Positions 46,793-58,482 of a DNA stretch of 64,000 bases are shown here, in pieces; position 1 is the stretch's first letter, and each line of letters begins with the position of its first letter. Origin of the DNA: Pycnopodia helianthoides (taxonomy: Eukaryota; Echinodermata; Asteroidea; Forcipulatida; Asteriidae); NCBI GenBank assembly GCA_032158295.1, contig CM063256.1, forward strand, positions 15,694,574-15,758,573, in the 5' to 3' direction. The position numbers and the translations under genes were made by a program. The notes beneath the pieces are model-generated. The model searched no databases, was not told the origin of the DNA, and saw only the letters and a list, made by a program, of their open reading frames with translations.

Positions 46793-46927
46793 TTATTTGA
46801 ATGTCAACCACGTCTGTGGATTCGTCTCAACAAATTTCTTGACGACCTCTTTCGATAAGCCTCTTTTCACCATCGTCGGGAGGACGTAAAGCATGATATG
46901 GGACAACCCAAATCCACCGTACTTCAT
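46793..46927 (-). CDS. PTER: PTER coding exon 7 (C-terminus)
   Basis: Encodes MKYGGFGLSHIMLYVLPTMV to NPQTWLTFK and a TAA stop. The KYGGHG...NPKQWLTFK tail is highly characteristic of PTER. Confidence 0.93.
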   Translation of the reverse strand: MKYGGFGLSHIMLYVLPTMVKRGLSKEVVKKFVETNPQTWLTFK

Positions 46928-49900
46928 CTGTAAGAATAAAGGAAGAAGATTTGTTGTTTAAGAATACGAGGTTTTTAAACAAAACAATTCGAAACTTAAA
47001 TATCAAAATTTAAAACATCTTTAAATTTACCATTTGATGTTTGGCGTGGAGATCTTGAGACAAGAGAATCTTGTCTTCAAACCCTTCTTGTACGAGTTTT
47101 CTAATGGTCTGGATTCTCTGTGCATCATTTAAGAAGTCCACATCTTCGGCAAACTGGCAATTTCCCTTCTCAGAACCGAAGAAGTCAAATTCCAGATAGG
47201 TGCCGTGCTTTGCGAATTCCAAGACTTCCTCCTGTGTAAGATAGCCCACTTTATAGAAAAACAACAAGTTAAGAATTAACTTTTGGATAACCTTTTCAAA
47301 AACTCATGAACAATTGTATATATACAAAATATATTTCGTGCAGTAATTAACTTTTATACAGTTGGAAGTTCAAAAATCTGAATTTTATGTCTGTTATAAG
47401 ATGGAAAATCACTGGGGTTGATCGATCCATATTGCATCGGTAGAGTGATTTTTTGTCTTGTGTGCTTACCATCAAGATGATCCATGACTACATTCTCCAT
47501 CTTCGCTCCAGCTTCTTGTAAGACTCTTACTGCCTCATCAGGTCCATTTGCATTCATTGCTGGATGAATAGTTAGGGGACACCCAAGTTCAGAGTGGACG
47601 TTAGCCGCGGCTCGAAGAACTTTCTTTTCATTCTCTGAAACGTGTTTACGAAAAACAAAAGTGAAGATGACAACTTTCTTCTTCTCTTAACTTTGTCACA
47701 TCATAAAATCTGTCTAGTCCATTAAGTATGTTATGCACCAACCTTCCATGGGCCAGGAACACCCTAGCTCCCCAAGGACCCCGCACCGCCCAGTGCTCCC
47801 ATCTGCTCCTTCAAGGATTTCAGAAGTAAACAGCAACTCTACATCCTCCTGTGTCATCCTCTTCAACTCTGGTGGGTGCGTGTCTGCCGTGAAGTAACCT
47901 AGTAAAACAAGAATCTGGTTTAGCTAAGTTTGTGGACGACCATGATAATTAGATTATTGGTGATTTGGCAGATTATAACTTCGTTGACCTTAGCCGTTTT
48001 AGGCGTGTGGCCTCAAAGGTGTACGACCCAGGGGGAAGAGGGAAACTGTCTTCAAATTCGGTCAAAACAGTGGGAGAAATTCGGGCACAGCAAGAAGAAA
48101 AAATGGACAGAGAAAGCAAAAAGACTTTATTAGAAATGGGTACTTGTGTTTTCATCTGTGTAAAATTTCGGGCGAATCAACTCCCTCCTCCTTCAATCAC
48201 AATCAAAGAGTCCTTATAAGCCCATGTGTGGTATACAACCCCGCAATCTGACGTCACCCTAGTCCCTAACCCTACATCCACGGCGGTCTATTCCGCGGGC
48301 AATTATTTTTTAGGGCAGTTCTTCGGAGAATTGAGCAGAATATACTAAGCCAATGACATTAATAGCCAGTACTGTTAATAGCCGGTTAGAAACCACGGAT
48401 CTTTTCGAAACTATGTCTTCAGCTTCATCTCTGGGTCATCTTGCAATTTTTATCTCTATCTAAAAGCGAATAATTTCTGGTGAATTTTAAAGCCTGAGCC
48501 GATGGCGAACTCTTGATTTAAAAAAGACTATGGCCTCAATTAACACTAACAACAAACAATACTTTTCGTAGAATAACTACCACGTCCGCAAAAATATTTG
48601 AATGGCCTTAGCGCTAACAACTTTATATTACTTTTCGTTGAATGAATACCACGTCCGCAAAAAATAATGTCATCATAATGCCATGGGAGTGTCTTTCACG
48701 AACTGGGAAATGGTCATATTGAAAGAATCTTGCGCCATAGGCAAAGCCGTTGTAAAACCTCACCTGTCCCTGAGACGATATGCAAATCAGTAGCTGTTGA
48801 ATATTCAATAAGTTTCCTAACGTTTCGGTGCAATCCGTGAATAGTTAACTCCACCAGAGATTGGCAGCCATTTTCTTTCAAATATTTAAGCTCCTCTATC
48901 ATGCCATCATCGTCATCTAGCATCATATTCTCCAACTTGCTATACCTGGTGAAAATTAAGCATTTTGTTTTAAAATAAATAATAAACCAATGACATTCTA
49001 TGTCCCTTTTCTTTCATTCAGCAGATGCGCTCTTAAAACTAAAATAAAAACGGGTCACAATTGACCCGAATTCAAGACCCTGAGTGGCTCTGGGTCAGGC
49101 TAACCCGGAAAATGGGATTTTGACCGGGATTCCTTGTCAGTTTGATACAGATTTTGGTCAGTTTGAGGCAGACTGACCGATATATCAGCCCCCCCCCCCC
49201 GATACCCGTAATCTGATGGGTCTATCATCTGACCATGGAGCTTTTAGAGTGTATGGCCAGCGTTTCTAGAATGCACCCCTTTCACTGCCTAGCTACCAAT
49301 ATATTTGGGTTCCAAGATAAAATATACCATAGCGGTTTACATTGAAAACGTCGTTGTTGATTCCAGGAACGTTATCTTTGGTTCATTAGAGTCGTATCTT
49401 TATGGTTCAAAAGCAAACCTCACCTCGCGTTTTGGTCATATACTGATTTTACGGACATGTAAGTCTTAAAGAAGCAGCAATATTTTAACTTACATTATTC
49501 CTTTCAATGCCTTATTTATATTAAAGGAACATTACAGAATTTGTAAGACAAAAACTTGTAAAATATACTTTGGATCACAGATTTACATAAAACTTACACG
49601 GTCTAATAATGATGATAGTAGAAAACATCCCCTGAAATATTTCTGTCTGAAATGCCATATTTGATGAGAAATGAATAAATTAATTTTCCGATTGGAGTTT
49701 ATCGCTCAGTGAGCGTTTTATTCATTTGTTGAACCCATATGATTTCATGCAAATGTGTAATCGGTTTTTCACTATTTTCTCGTGACCCAGATGGCCGATC
49801 GATCTCAAACTTCTACAGGTTTGTCAGTTGATGTATATGGTGGATTACATAAAGTGCTTACACTGCCAGCAACTGTTTTGTTAGCAAAAACCAATTCTGT

Positions 49901-52900
49901 AATGTTCCTTTAACAGAGAGTAAACACACAGTAGCGTCACTAGAGGGGACTGAGGCATACATGTTCATAATCCTTACCCCCCCCCCCCCCGCAAAAATGC
50001 AGAAATGAATCTGGTTCGATACAATTTTATAGCCCCCGCCAACTTGTGTCTTTGCCCCCCCCCCCCCCATGAAACTGTTTGATTGCGCCACTGGTAAACA
50101 TTGCAGACGAATCAATACTGTCCAAACAGTTGGCTTGCCTACGTTTGCAATGGTTTCAATTGTATAATTCTCATAAAAGTTGCATCTGTTTGTCATTAAA
50201 TCGGTTACTTTCAAGTGTCCAGAATGGGCACGTACCCACCACGTGCGTCAGCAGGACGTACATGTCCGTCACCGCGGGTCAAAGTCCAATGGAACATACC
50301 ATCGCTATAACCATGGAGGTAGAATTAGTGCTAACAATGTAATCAGCGTGTGCCAACAGACAATGTTATGTAATTCTTTGTTGATTGTATGTAATCACTT
50401 CTGCAATTTAATGTTTCAAATGAGTCTAATGGTACCACCAGAACATGCTTACAATCGTACCATAGAGCAAACCCCAAGCACCACGAAGGTTGAATAGGAA
50501 CGTTTTGGGAGTCCAAAATTAATCGCTCATTTCATTTCATAATTATTAATTCTGTTTGTGATGCCAAGGATTCTCAGAAAGCGAACTTAAAGGAACACTA
50601 TGCCTTCAAATCTCATGAAATTTTTACTGTTTTGAGGTGTTCCTTATGTCAGGATTCTTCTCAGATTTTGCTGAAAGCGTTGCCTAATACCCGGACTGTT
50701 TAGTGTCTCTCAATATCCACTGCTTATATGGTAACAACGAAAGAAAATAACAAGAACAATTCAATTGCTTTCACAGAATTCTTATTTACCAACTTCCTCA
50801 GTGGGCATTATATTTACATTCAATTATTCACTGGCTCGCGGCGCGCTTATAATTATTTACAAACTTCCTTTATATTCAATTCATTGGATCATTTATTTAA
50901 AGTCGTCACAGTTTTATGCACGATCGCAATAATTGTTAATTGCAGACTTCTATGCAATTTAGTTCAGTGGCTAATAGTCAAATACGTTTAAGCCATCACA
51001 CTTCCTATTACAGTATTAAGTTCACCAGGTTTCGGGGATGGTTCTGGACTGGTTGGCCTAGGTGTAGATGAGGGTGGTCGTTGGCATCATTGGCAACGCC
51101 GTTGGCCTGCAGAGCCTTACATTAGGTCTGGTATTGGGCGTGGCCTTCTCATCTCTATAAATAGCCTATCATCAGTGTCCGGACTAGAACTCGGTTTAAC
51201 CTCCTCTCGGTATACTCGGAACCATGGTTGTTCTATCGTGGTGTGTCTTATACAGTGGCAACACTGGCCCTGACGATTATCTCAAGTAATAGACAAATAC
51301 ATAATACTCTAGTATTGTCCTCAATGAATTCGCTGCCTGACTGTGTCTGCATTAGCTCTGCGCTATGCCTGGTGACAATATTTCAAGGCACGATCACTCC
51401 TCACACCATCTTACTCAAACTTGATTCGAAAATCATCTGAACACTTTCTCTCTCTCTCTCTCCCTCTCGGTATACTCAAACATAATTCACCTGTTCGCGA
51501 CTGTTGTCAACGCAGGGCCCTAGTAACTATTGTTAATTTGAATCGTTCTTTAATATGCTAAATACATCTCTCTTAAGCACGACAACCATGGTTAAAGCAA
51601 ATTGCAGGTTACAAATAAAGTTAGGTCAAAAGTAAAAAGCTGCATGCTGCATGCATCACTAAACGCTGCTACTGTGTTTTTCTGGGTCAAGGGATTAAGA
51701 TTACATAGAACTACTGAATTGCACAATAGGATTATACAATTACTGGGATACACAATGGAAGTAAAGTTTCACAGACTCTTCTATTAATCCAATAGGGGTG
51801 TTCGGATAATATTCTGACACCTTATACTTATTAAGGGTTGTTCTTGCAATAAAACACCTTTAATTTGTTATAATTAGTGAATGGTAATTAAAAAAACCAA
51901 ACATTGACCTCTGACCCCCGAGACATGTCCCGCGAAATGTATACGTTTTTCAAGCCGTCGATACGATCGTCGATGCAATAACAGTAACGGGTACCAGACC
52001 TTCTTACACCACACAAAGCATCGGTGTTACTAGGTTGGCCCCGCTAAAATCATACATTGTACGAGAACCCTGTCTTCGCGTCGTCCACTGTACTGTAGCA
52101 TGCAGGGGGAGGTCTATGGGTGGTATGGCCGCGGGGTTTTGCTGCTGCATGCTGCTGGTACGTCCCTGGACGCCCGGACGGACCGAGACGTGGGGACTTG
52201 CTACTTAATTATTTAACGTATGTTTTTTTCTTTCTTTTTTCATTCATTTATTAACTGGATATTTATTGGAATAAAATAAACAGATGGTAGTCGTAACATT
52301 TTTAATAAATTGCTCAGTCGTAGTTCAAAAGCTGCGACTGGAAATAAGACTAATAGAATTTGTCCGCCATTTATGGGAGTCATCTTGACTCTCATAAATG
52401 GCAGAGCGTTTTGTTTCGCGAAAGTTATCAAAAAGCCAAGCATTTCTAAGGCACGTTTGTGTGGATCATTATATTCTACTTTTTAAACATCTTTCCGACC
52501 GTGCTCATAATACATCAAACGCTTGTTATAGCCCCAAAGCGCCCAACAGCGCCCAACCCGAAGGCAACGTGTTCCTTTAATCACTATACTAGCCAAGAAC
52601 CCCGTGGAGAGAAGACAATGAAGGAAGTTTCAGTTTTAGGTGTGGGAGGAAAACCCCAGAGAAATATTCCAGGGAAAATACCACTACGCCAACCTTAACT
52701 TTTATTTCGTTAAAATAATTCCGACTGCCGAATCAAAAATGGCTTTTTACTCTCTCCTCGATTTAAAAACAAGACAAGAATCTTACGGATTTTGGTTGAG
52801 CCAGTGTAGATTGTTCATTATGATGGGAGACAAGGCCATTCTTTTATCTTCGGGTGTTTTCGGCTCCTCGTAGAAACACGTGAAATCTGCGTATAGGTGT

Positions 52901-53389
52901 TCATGGCTCATGGTGCACCCTAACTCATCTGGGTCGATTGGTCCACGAACTGATGAGCAAAGTCAGGGAGCAAAAAATAAGACATGTAAAAATGAAGGGA
53001 CAGGTCAGGCACCTATCCTTAGCAATTACCCCGCAGGTTGACAACCATAGGTCGTCCTACAGGTGCAGGTGTCAGGTCACTTTGTACCTTTACCACTTCG
53101 TACAACAGGGGTCTTTGATGTGTACCATACAGTCATGATCCCTGGCGATCTCTTACCCCCCCCCCCCCACATCACACCATAGAGCATTACTAACTGCAGC
53201 GCTGCAGCTAACCAAAATGCTAAAAAGCAGCTGCACCAAATTTAACCAGGGAGGCGAATGGTCGCCATTTCGTCGCTGCCAAAAGAATTTCTCTCTCAAT
53301 TTTATGTCAAAATATGTAAAACTAAAAACTGAACAACTGAAAATTAACCTCTTACCTGTGAGAACCTTGCCTTGTAATTTATCGTCCAT
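46793..53389 (-). CDS. PTER: PTER, phosphotriesterase-related amidohydrolase (N-acetyltaurine hydrolase family)
   Basis: Seven coding exons on the minus strand: 53356-53389, 52787-52949, 48764-48945, 47743-47898, 47470-47634, 47031-47248 and 46793-46927. Every phase agrees, giving 350 aa against 349 in human PTER. The TIM-barrel metal ligands are all visible: His27 and His29 (MSHEHL), bridging Glu170 (GELGCSWP), His202 (TIHP), His231 (MDHLD) and Asp299 (SQDLH). As in other PTER proteins a Glu replaces the carboxylated Lys of bacterial phosphotriesterases. It ends in NPQTWLTFK, nearly the human NPKQWLTFK. Vertebrate PTER is a cytosolic enzyme reported to hydrolyse N-acetyltaurine to taurine and acetate; the same reaction here is inferred from orthology. 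Introns hold MITE copies and poly-C runs. Confidence 0.95.
47031..47248 (-). CDS. PTER: PTER coding exon 6
   Basis: Encodes VGYLTQEEVLEFAKHGTYLE through ILLSQDLHAKHQM and includes Asp299. Starts in phase 1 and ends in phase 0 at GTAAAT. Confidence 0.93.
47470..47634 (-). CDS. PTER: PTER coding exon 5
   Basis: Encodes NEKKVLRAAANVHSELGCPL, TIHP (His202) and MDHLD (His231). The donor is GTAAGC, phase 1. Confidence 0.93.
47743..47898 (-). CDS. PTER: PTER coding exon 4 (bridging Glu)
   Basis: Encodes GYFTADTHPPELKRMTQEDV through GVLGELGCSWPME and carries Glu170, the metal-bridging residue. Confidence 0.93.
48764..48945 (-). CDS. PTER: PTER coding exon 3
   Basis: Encodes YSKLENMMLDDDDGMIEELK through HIVSGT; the end corresponds to human HIISGAG. 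The intron before it is 3.8 kb and contains the family A MITE at 49521. Confidence 0.92.
49521..49913 (-). mobile_element. Family A MITE, copy 3 (inverted)
   Basis: TTAA-flanked with the same ends as copies 1 and 2, but the GCTGGCAGTGTAAGCACTTT side lies at the right, so orientation is reversed. It lies in the PTER intron between coding exons 2 and 3. The rest of that intron (49914-52363) shows poly-C runs at about 49977 and 50056, a short CT repeat near 51446, and nothing gene-like. Confidence 0.85.
52364..52580 (+). mobile_element. Truncated TTAA MITE (GGAACACGTTGCC end)
   Basis: The right end GGCAACGTGTTCCTTTAA matches the style of the element at 472. It starts abruptly at a hairpin made of CCATTTATGGGAGTC and GACTCTCATAAATGG; the left half is missing. 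Confidence 0.6.
52787..52949 (-). CDS. PTER: PTER coding exon 2 (HxH metal motif)
   Basis: Encodes VRGPIDPDELGCTMSHEHLY, the HxH metal-binding strand, through MNNLHWLNQNP. The acceptor is CTCATCAG and the donor is GTAAGA, phase 2. Confidence 0.93.
53356..53389 (-). CDS. PTER: PTER coding exon 1
   Basis: A 34-bp exon encoding MDDKLQGKVLT plus one base, ending at GTAAGA. It matches human MSSLSGKVQT in length and frame. The ATG at 53387-53389 is the start. Confidence 0.88.
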
Positions 53390-54027
53390 CTTTGTTGGTT
53401 TCATTACGTTGATCACCTTTGCATAAAAATGTGATAACAAAACTATTGAAAAACAGTCATACATGAAGCACCGAGGAATACATCCACGCTTTTTCCACAA
53501 TACTCAAATAACTAATACTAGTGATTTTTTCTTTATGTTTTGTTAAATAAAGCATTAACACAGTGTGAACTAACCTTTCACAGAATCGATGAGGACTTCT
53601 TGAGGTAATTCACGTTCTCAATACGGAGATGAGTTATGGTGGTTCTGAAAGGAACCGGTGGTTTGACAACTACACGTTTCACTAGCTCTGATCGTCTTCA
53701 GGAGATTGGTTATTCACGTGTTGCTGTCACTCTGTCGAATGTGTGGTCATCAGATGGACCACTGAAGATTGCATAATGCATTGCGCAAAAGATTTGTCTG
53801 CAATGGAGTTAAGCCTATACAGTGCTCAGTTTCTCCATAATCTAAAGCCGTCGACCTAGTAACACGATTAATCCCTGCCAGCCCATTCCAGTTTTTGTTT
53901 GTTTTTATCATGATTACCATACGGCCAAAGGCCTTACGACCGACCGGTTTGTACTGGTTTGGCAGTAATGGTCTCCAATCATGGACCCTCCCCTTTGTGC
54001 GGTCCCCTTTGTGCAACTCCTTGTGTT

Positions 54028-54694
54028 GAAAAGAATTTCTGTGAAATATAATGATTCCTGAACATCATGAGTCAAGAAGTAAAAATCTGTGACAAACAGT
54101 AAGCATGGAGGAATTCTTATTCCCCCATGCAATGGTTAGCAGAAATACAGATTTTGATGGCAAGTAAGAGGGGTGTGGTGGTGACCATGACACCATGTTT
54201 TCGATATCAATTTGTTGTAAACGTGCTGTAACAGAGAGGGGTGGGTGGGGGAGGGGGAGGGGAGGGGGAGGGGTTGTCAAATGTACATCTCTCCGTAGAT
54301 GACCTAAAAGCTAAAATGTCGAAGACTTCGGACGGTCACGTAACACCATTTCAAATCTACAGCATTTCAGAATCCATGAAGGAAAAAACAGTTAAGCAAT
54401 TAGAAATTAGTTTTGGAACACTCTGATTTGAAAGCTTACAAAAAGAGCATCAACATTTGGTATATATGTTTTTTATGAACTGTTCTTAACTTACAGCACG
54501 TTTACAACAAATTGATATCGAAAACATGGTGTCATGGTCACCACCACACCCCTCTTACTTGCCATCAAAATCTGTATTTCTGCTAACCATTGCATGGGGG
54601 AATAAGAATTCCTCCATGCTTACTGTTTGTCACAGATTTTTACTTCTTGACTCATGATGTTCAGGAATCATTATATTTCACAGAAATTCTTTTC
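54028..54694. repeat. Perfect 204-bp inverted repeat with 259-bp spacer
   Basis: 54028-54231 and 54491-54694 are reverse complements; I found no mismatch reading by eye. The spacer opens with a G-rich tract (GGTGGGTGGGGGAGGGGGAG). The arms share no block with other repeats in this window. Confidence 0.92.
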
Positions 54695-54797
54695 ATTTTC
54701 ACTCATTTTTCGAATAAATCTTCAGACTGAACCCCTTCACGTCGGATGATGTCTAATCACGCCGAAATTTGGTATATAATTTATTTTGAAGATTTTG

Positions 54798-55176
54798 TAA
54801 AGGCAGTGGATACTTTTGGTAATTACTCAAGAAATACGTTACCATAAAAAGTTACTTGGAAGGAGCACCCGAGAGCTGCTGATAGTATAAAACATTGTGA
54901 GAAACGACTCCCTCTGAAGTAATGTAGTTTTTGAGAAAGAGGCAATTTCTCACTAAAATATTTGCATCTGAGAAAGGCTTCAGGCATGCATGAAACCTTT
55001 CTCAGGCATCTAAAAGCACACTCAGAATTCTTTGCAACTAGGGTATTTTTTCTTTCGTTACTTTCTTGCAACTTCGATGACCAATTGAGCCCAAATTTTC
55101 ACAGGTTTGTTTTGTTATGCAAATGGAATACACACTAGCCTTTGACAATTACCAAAAGTTTATCCTCTGCCTTTAA
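54798..55176 (+). mobile_element. Family B MITE, fullest copy
   Basis: Starts AAAGGCAGTGGATACTTTTG and ends AAAAGTTTATCCTCTGCCTTTAA, an imperfect inverted pair. It contains GAGAAACGACTCCCTCTGAA and TTGCAACTTCGATGACCAAT. Confidence 0.75.
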
Positions 55177-55199
55177 TGCCCATTTCCCCACACCAACAC

Positions 55200-55597
55200 T
55201 TAAAGGAACATTACAGAATTGGTGAGAAAATAACTTGTAAAATATACTTTTTGATCACAGATTTACATAAAACTTACAAGGTCTGATGATGATGATAGTA
55301 GAAAAAACATCCCTTAAAATATTTCTGTCTGAAATGCCACATTTGATGAGAAATGAATAAACAAATTTTCCGATTGGAGTTTATCGCTCAGTGAGCGTTT
55401 TATTCATTTGTTGAATCTACATAATTTCATGCAAATGTGTAATCGGTTTTTGACTATTTTCTCCTGACCCAGATGGCCGATCAATCTCAAACTTCTACAG
55501 GTTTGTCAGTTTATGTATATGGTGGATTATGCATAAAGTGCTTATACTGCCAGCATCTGTTTTGTTAGCAAAAACCAATTCTGTAATGTTCCTTTAA
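55200..55597 (-). mobile_element. Family A MITE, copy 4 (inverted)
   Basis: TTAAAGGAACATTACAGAAT at the left and ATTCTGTAATGTTCCTTTAA at the right. It lies 23 bp after the family B copy, so two different TTAA elements sit side by side. Confidence 0.85.
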
Positions 55598-56245
55598 TGT
55601 TTACATTTTAAATACATACAATGTACCACTTCACAAACCAGTAGCCTCATGGGGTTGTTTACAGATTCACTCGTGTTTTATTGACAAAACTATTATGAAG
55701 GCTTTATTTTTGAAGTGATATATTTAATTTTGTTTTATCGAGAACTAACACGGTCCGCCATTTTGTAGAACCAAATTTTTGACCTCACACAAAACTACAG
55801 ACTGTGAACAACGTACAACCACAACCACACAACTTCGAGGGTTTTTAACACGAGATGTTTTACAACGCTATTCCGCTATACACTATGAAAGTGAACTCAC
55901 ACGGGTACCCTGCAGCTTGCAGACCGAGCTGTTTATGCCTATACCAGGATTTCATATTCGTAGCTAAAACCATCTCCACAATTTGGCACATGTTATTTTT
56001 AGAGCGCATAAATCACTATCCAAAATAACAAACCGTTACTGCATTGAGACATCTGTTTACAGACGAAGCTTGCACTTCCAACTACTTTCCTTTACTCACT
56101 TTATTATTTATATACATTAAAGTGAACGTTCCCTCAAGGCTAAAGTAAAGGGCAGTTGTATTGACTGTAAAACACAGTCCCACTAGGGCTACATATCCTC
56201 TACCTGAGTTATTTAATTTCAAAAGATATTTACATAATATTGGAT

Positions 56246-56540
56246 GGCTTTGAGTGTGATACAAGAATATATTGCTCGAGCTATGACAATATTGGACAAG
56301 TCGAAGACGAGTCCAATATTGTTATGGCTTTGAGTGTGATGCAAGAATGTATTGCTCGAGCTATGACAATATTGGACAAGTCGAAGACGAGTCCAATATT
56401 GTCATGGCTTTGAGTGTGATGCAAGAATATATTGCTCGAGCTATGACAATATTGGACAAGTCGAAGACGAGTCCAATATTGTCATAAAGAGGCCAATATA
56501 TTCTTGTATCACACGAAAACAAAGCCATACAATATTATTA
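56246..56540. repeat. 80-bp hairpin tandem repeat with inverted end
   Basis: GGCTTTGAGTGTGAT begins units at 56246, 56326 and 56406. Each unit contains the hairpin ACAATATTGGAC-13 nt-GTCCAATATTGT. After the third unit an inverted partial copy follows (AATATATTCTTGTATCACAC, then AAAGCC), so the whole block is also a fold-back. Confidence 0.9.
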
Positions 56541-57353
56541 GTACTATCTATATCAGGCTGACTAGCAAAATTACAAAATTTAACTTTAAGATTTTCGTTA
56601 ATCAAGCAATATTGTATCGACAGTTGAAGTTCCCGGATGACAGAGCAATACAAAAACAATATTGATCTGTCATCTTGGTACTTGCGCTAAAGATATTAAA
56701 TACACTGATTTATTGTACCACTTGGAAGCCTTATAATTAGATAATAATGTTTAGTATTTCTGTATCAAGCAGCAAAAGTTCAACACAGTCACAATTTCAA
56801 TTCTTGCTTGATGATAAGAGCAAAAAGAGTCATTTCACAGTTGCAGTATACATGTTTTATAAATCAAGCTTTGTTCAAGGGTGGGTTAAAAGTGTATTAT
56901 TAGTTAAAGAGACCTATGTCTGTGAGTTGCAGGCTTGGGAGTGCGACCTTCAACGAATATTTGTTTAAGCCTCAAGTCATGGCTAGTCACTGAATCAAAT
57001 CAAAAAGCTTGTATTTTTTGAGAGCAACATTCAACAGTTTTAATTTCCTGAGAATGTTCTCAGAGAAGTCTTATTTTCCTTAAAGTAAACAAATTAATTA
57101 GTCTCCTCAAAATGGAAACGCATCATCATTTAAATTGTTTTTGTTTGTTTGGTACAAAAACAGAATTTGAAACTAACGTTAACCTCATTGTTCTGTTTAC
57201 ATTTTCAAGAATACAATATACAAATCTTTTTCCACTAATTATCCGATTATTTACACATGTATAACCGTAGAGGTGATAGAATTTCAGACACAAAAATCAT
57301 TAACAATTTATTTGCAATAAAAGTAAACCATTCATCTTAAAGCCAAGTAGGCT

Positions 57354-57472
57354 AGTCTTTAGTCAAGGCGCACGCGGCACCCCCAATATCACCCTCTAAA
57401 AAAGACCACTGGTGATATCTGGGGCCCAGTGATAATAACTGGGGGTGCCGCGTGCGCCTTGACTAAAAGGCT
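57354..57472. mobile_element. Fold-back MITE with near-perfect 9-bp target duplication
   Basis: Ends AGTCTTTAGTCAAGGCGCAC and the inverse of AGCCTTTTAGTCAAGGCGCA; arms continue GCGGCACCCCCA, about 35 bp in all. Flanks AAGTAGGCT (57345-57353) and AAGCAGGCT (57473-57481) agree at 8 of 9 bases. Confidence 0.75.
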
Positions 57473-58482
57473 AAGCAGGCTGTAACATTGGCTCTCCAAA
57501 GCTCAACAAACAAATTTCGTTGTAAACCACAGCAAATGCTACACAACTTAACGTATCATTTGCTACTAAAAAATCACAACTTGCAACTTCATATTAGCAT
57601 TTAGTGTGCCACAGACATATTCAGTCTAAGTATTTTGCAATGCAAAATTGCTGGATGAAACTGTTCTATGAAAAAATGAAGTAACCAACTAATTTTTCGA
57701 GTGTAGCTCGGTAGATCATGTCTAAAAGCAACACAAATTATATAAAGACTATTGTGTTATTAAAAAAAAAAAAAAAAAATAACAATTTTATAAGTAGTTG
57801 AAAAAATTATGTTAATTTAGATTTCATTTTACCCTGATTTGTTATCATTGAATCAACTCAATTATTTCCACTTCAAAGCATGTATTTTTAAATTATTTTA
57901 GATCCAGTAAAAATACAGTAAAACAATCAAAATGAAATATTGACGTACAAGTACATAGGGAAGCGAACGAAAACAAAAGAATGACAAAGAAGTGAAAGTG
58001 GCTTCCACAAAGCAGCACTTGGTGCCCCTTCAAAAACTTCCCACAAACTTTAAGATTTGTTAACAGGACGTTCTAGTCATTCTAAAAGATGAAATTCCGG
58101 GCCTAACACTGCTTCACCTGAAAAGTTTTTGGCAAATTATCTTCCTTTGAAAAACAATTCAAAGATATTAGATTTAGTGTTGACTGACATGCGTGACGTT
58201 CTGCCGTAGTAAGTTAGTATGTCACAGAAACAGTTAAGCATATTTCTTAATAGCCAATCCGAGACAACAAAGTAACAATCCCTGATTTTAGAACAAACTT
58301 CCTAATATTTTCAGATGCTGGTTCAGGTATTATAATAATTTTCATCACTTATGAATTTAAAACTTACTACCACAAGACTAACTGATGCACACTACTCTTA
58401 AAAAAGAAATTGGAACACACACCAAAAAGCACCCTGAACCTTGACCCCCTGTACATTAAATATATGTTGATAATTATACTCT

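Larger units (their letters stand above)
53390..58482. other. Intergenic region between PTER and ECHDC1
   Basis: Contains the 204-bp perfect inverted repeat (54028-54694), family B and A MITEs (54798, 55200), an 80-bp tandem repeat (56246-56540) and a 9-bp-duplication fold-back (57354-57472). The remainder (55600-56240, 56550-57340, 57480-58480) is AT-rich without recognisable genes. Confidence 0.5.

Noticed and set aside
51040..51480. GC-richer stretch with repeated TCTCGGTATACTC blocks, considered as an LTR
   Set aside because: No matching second LTR, no TG...CA ends and no retroviral-type coding sequence nearby.
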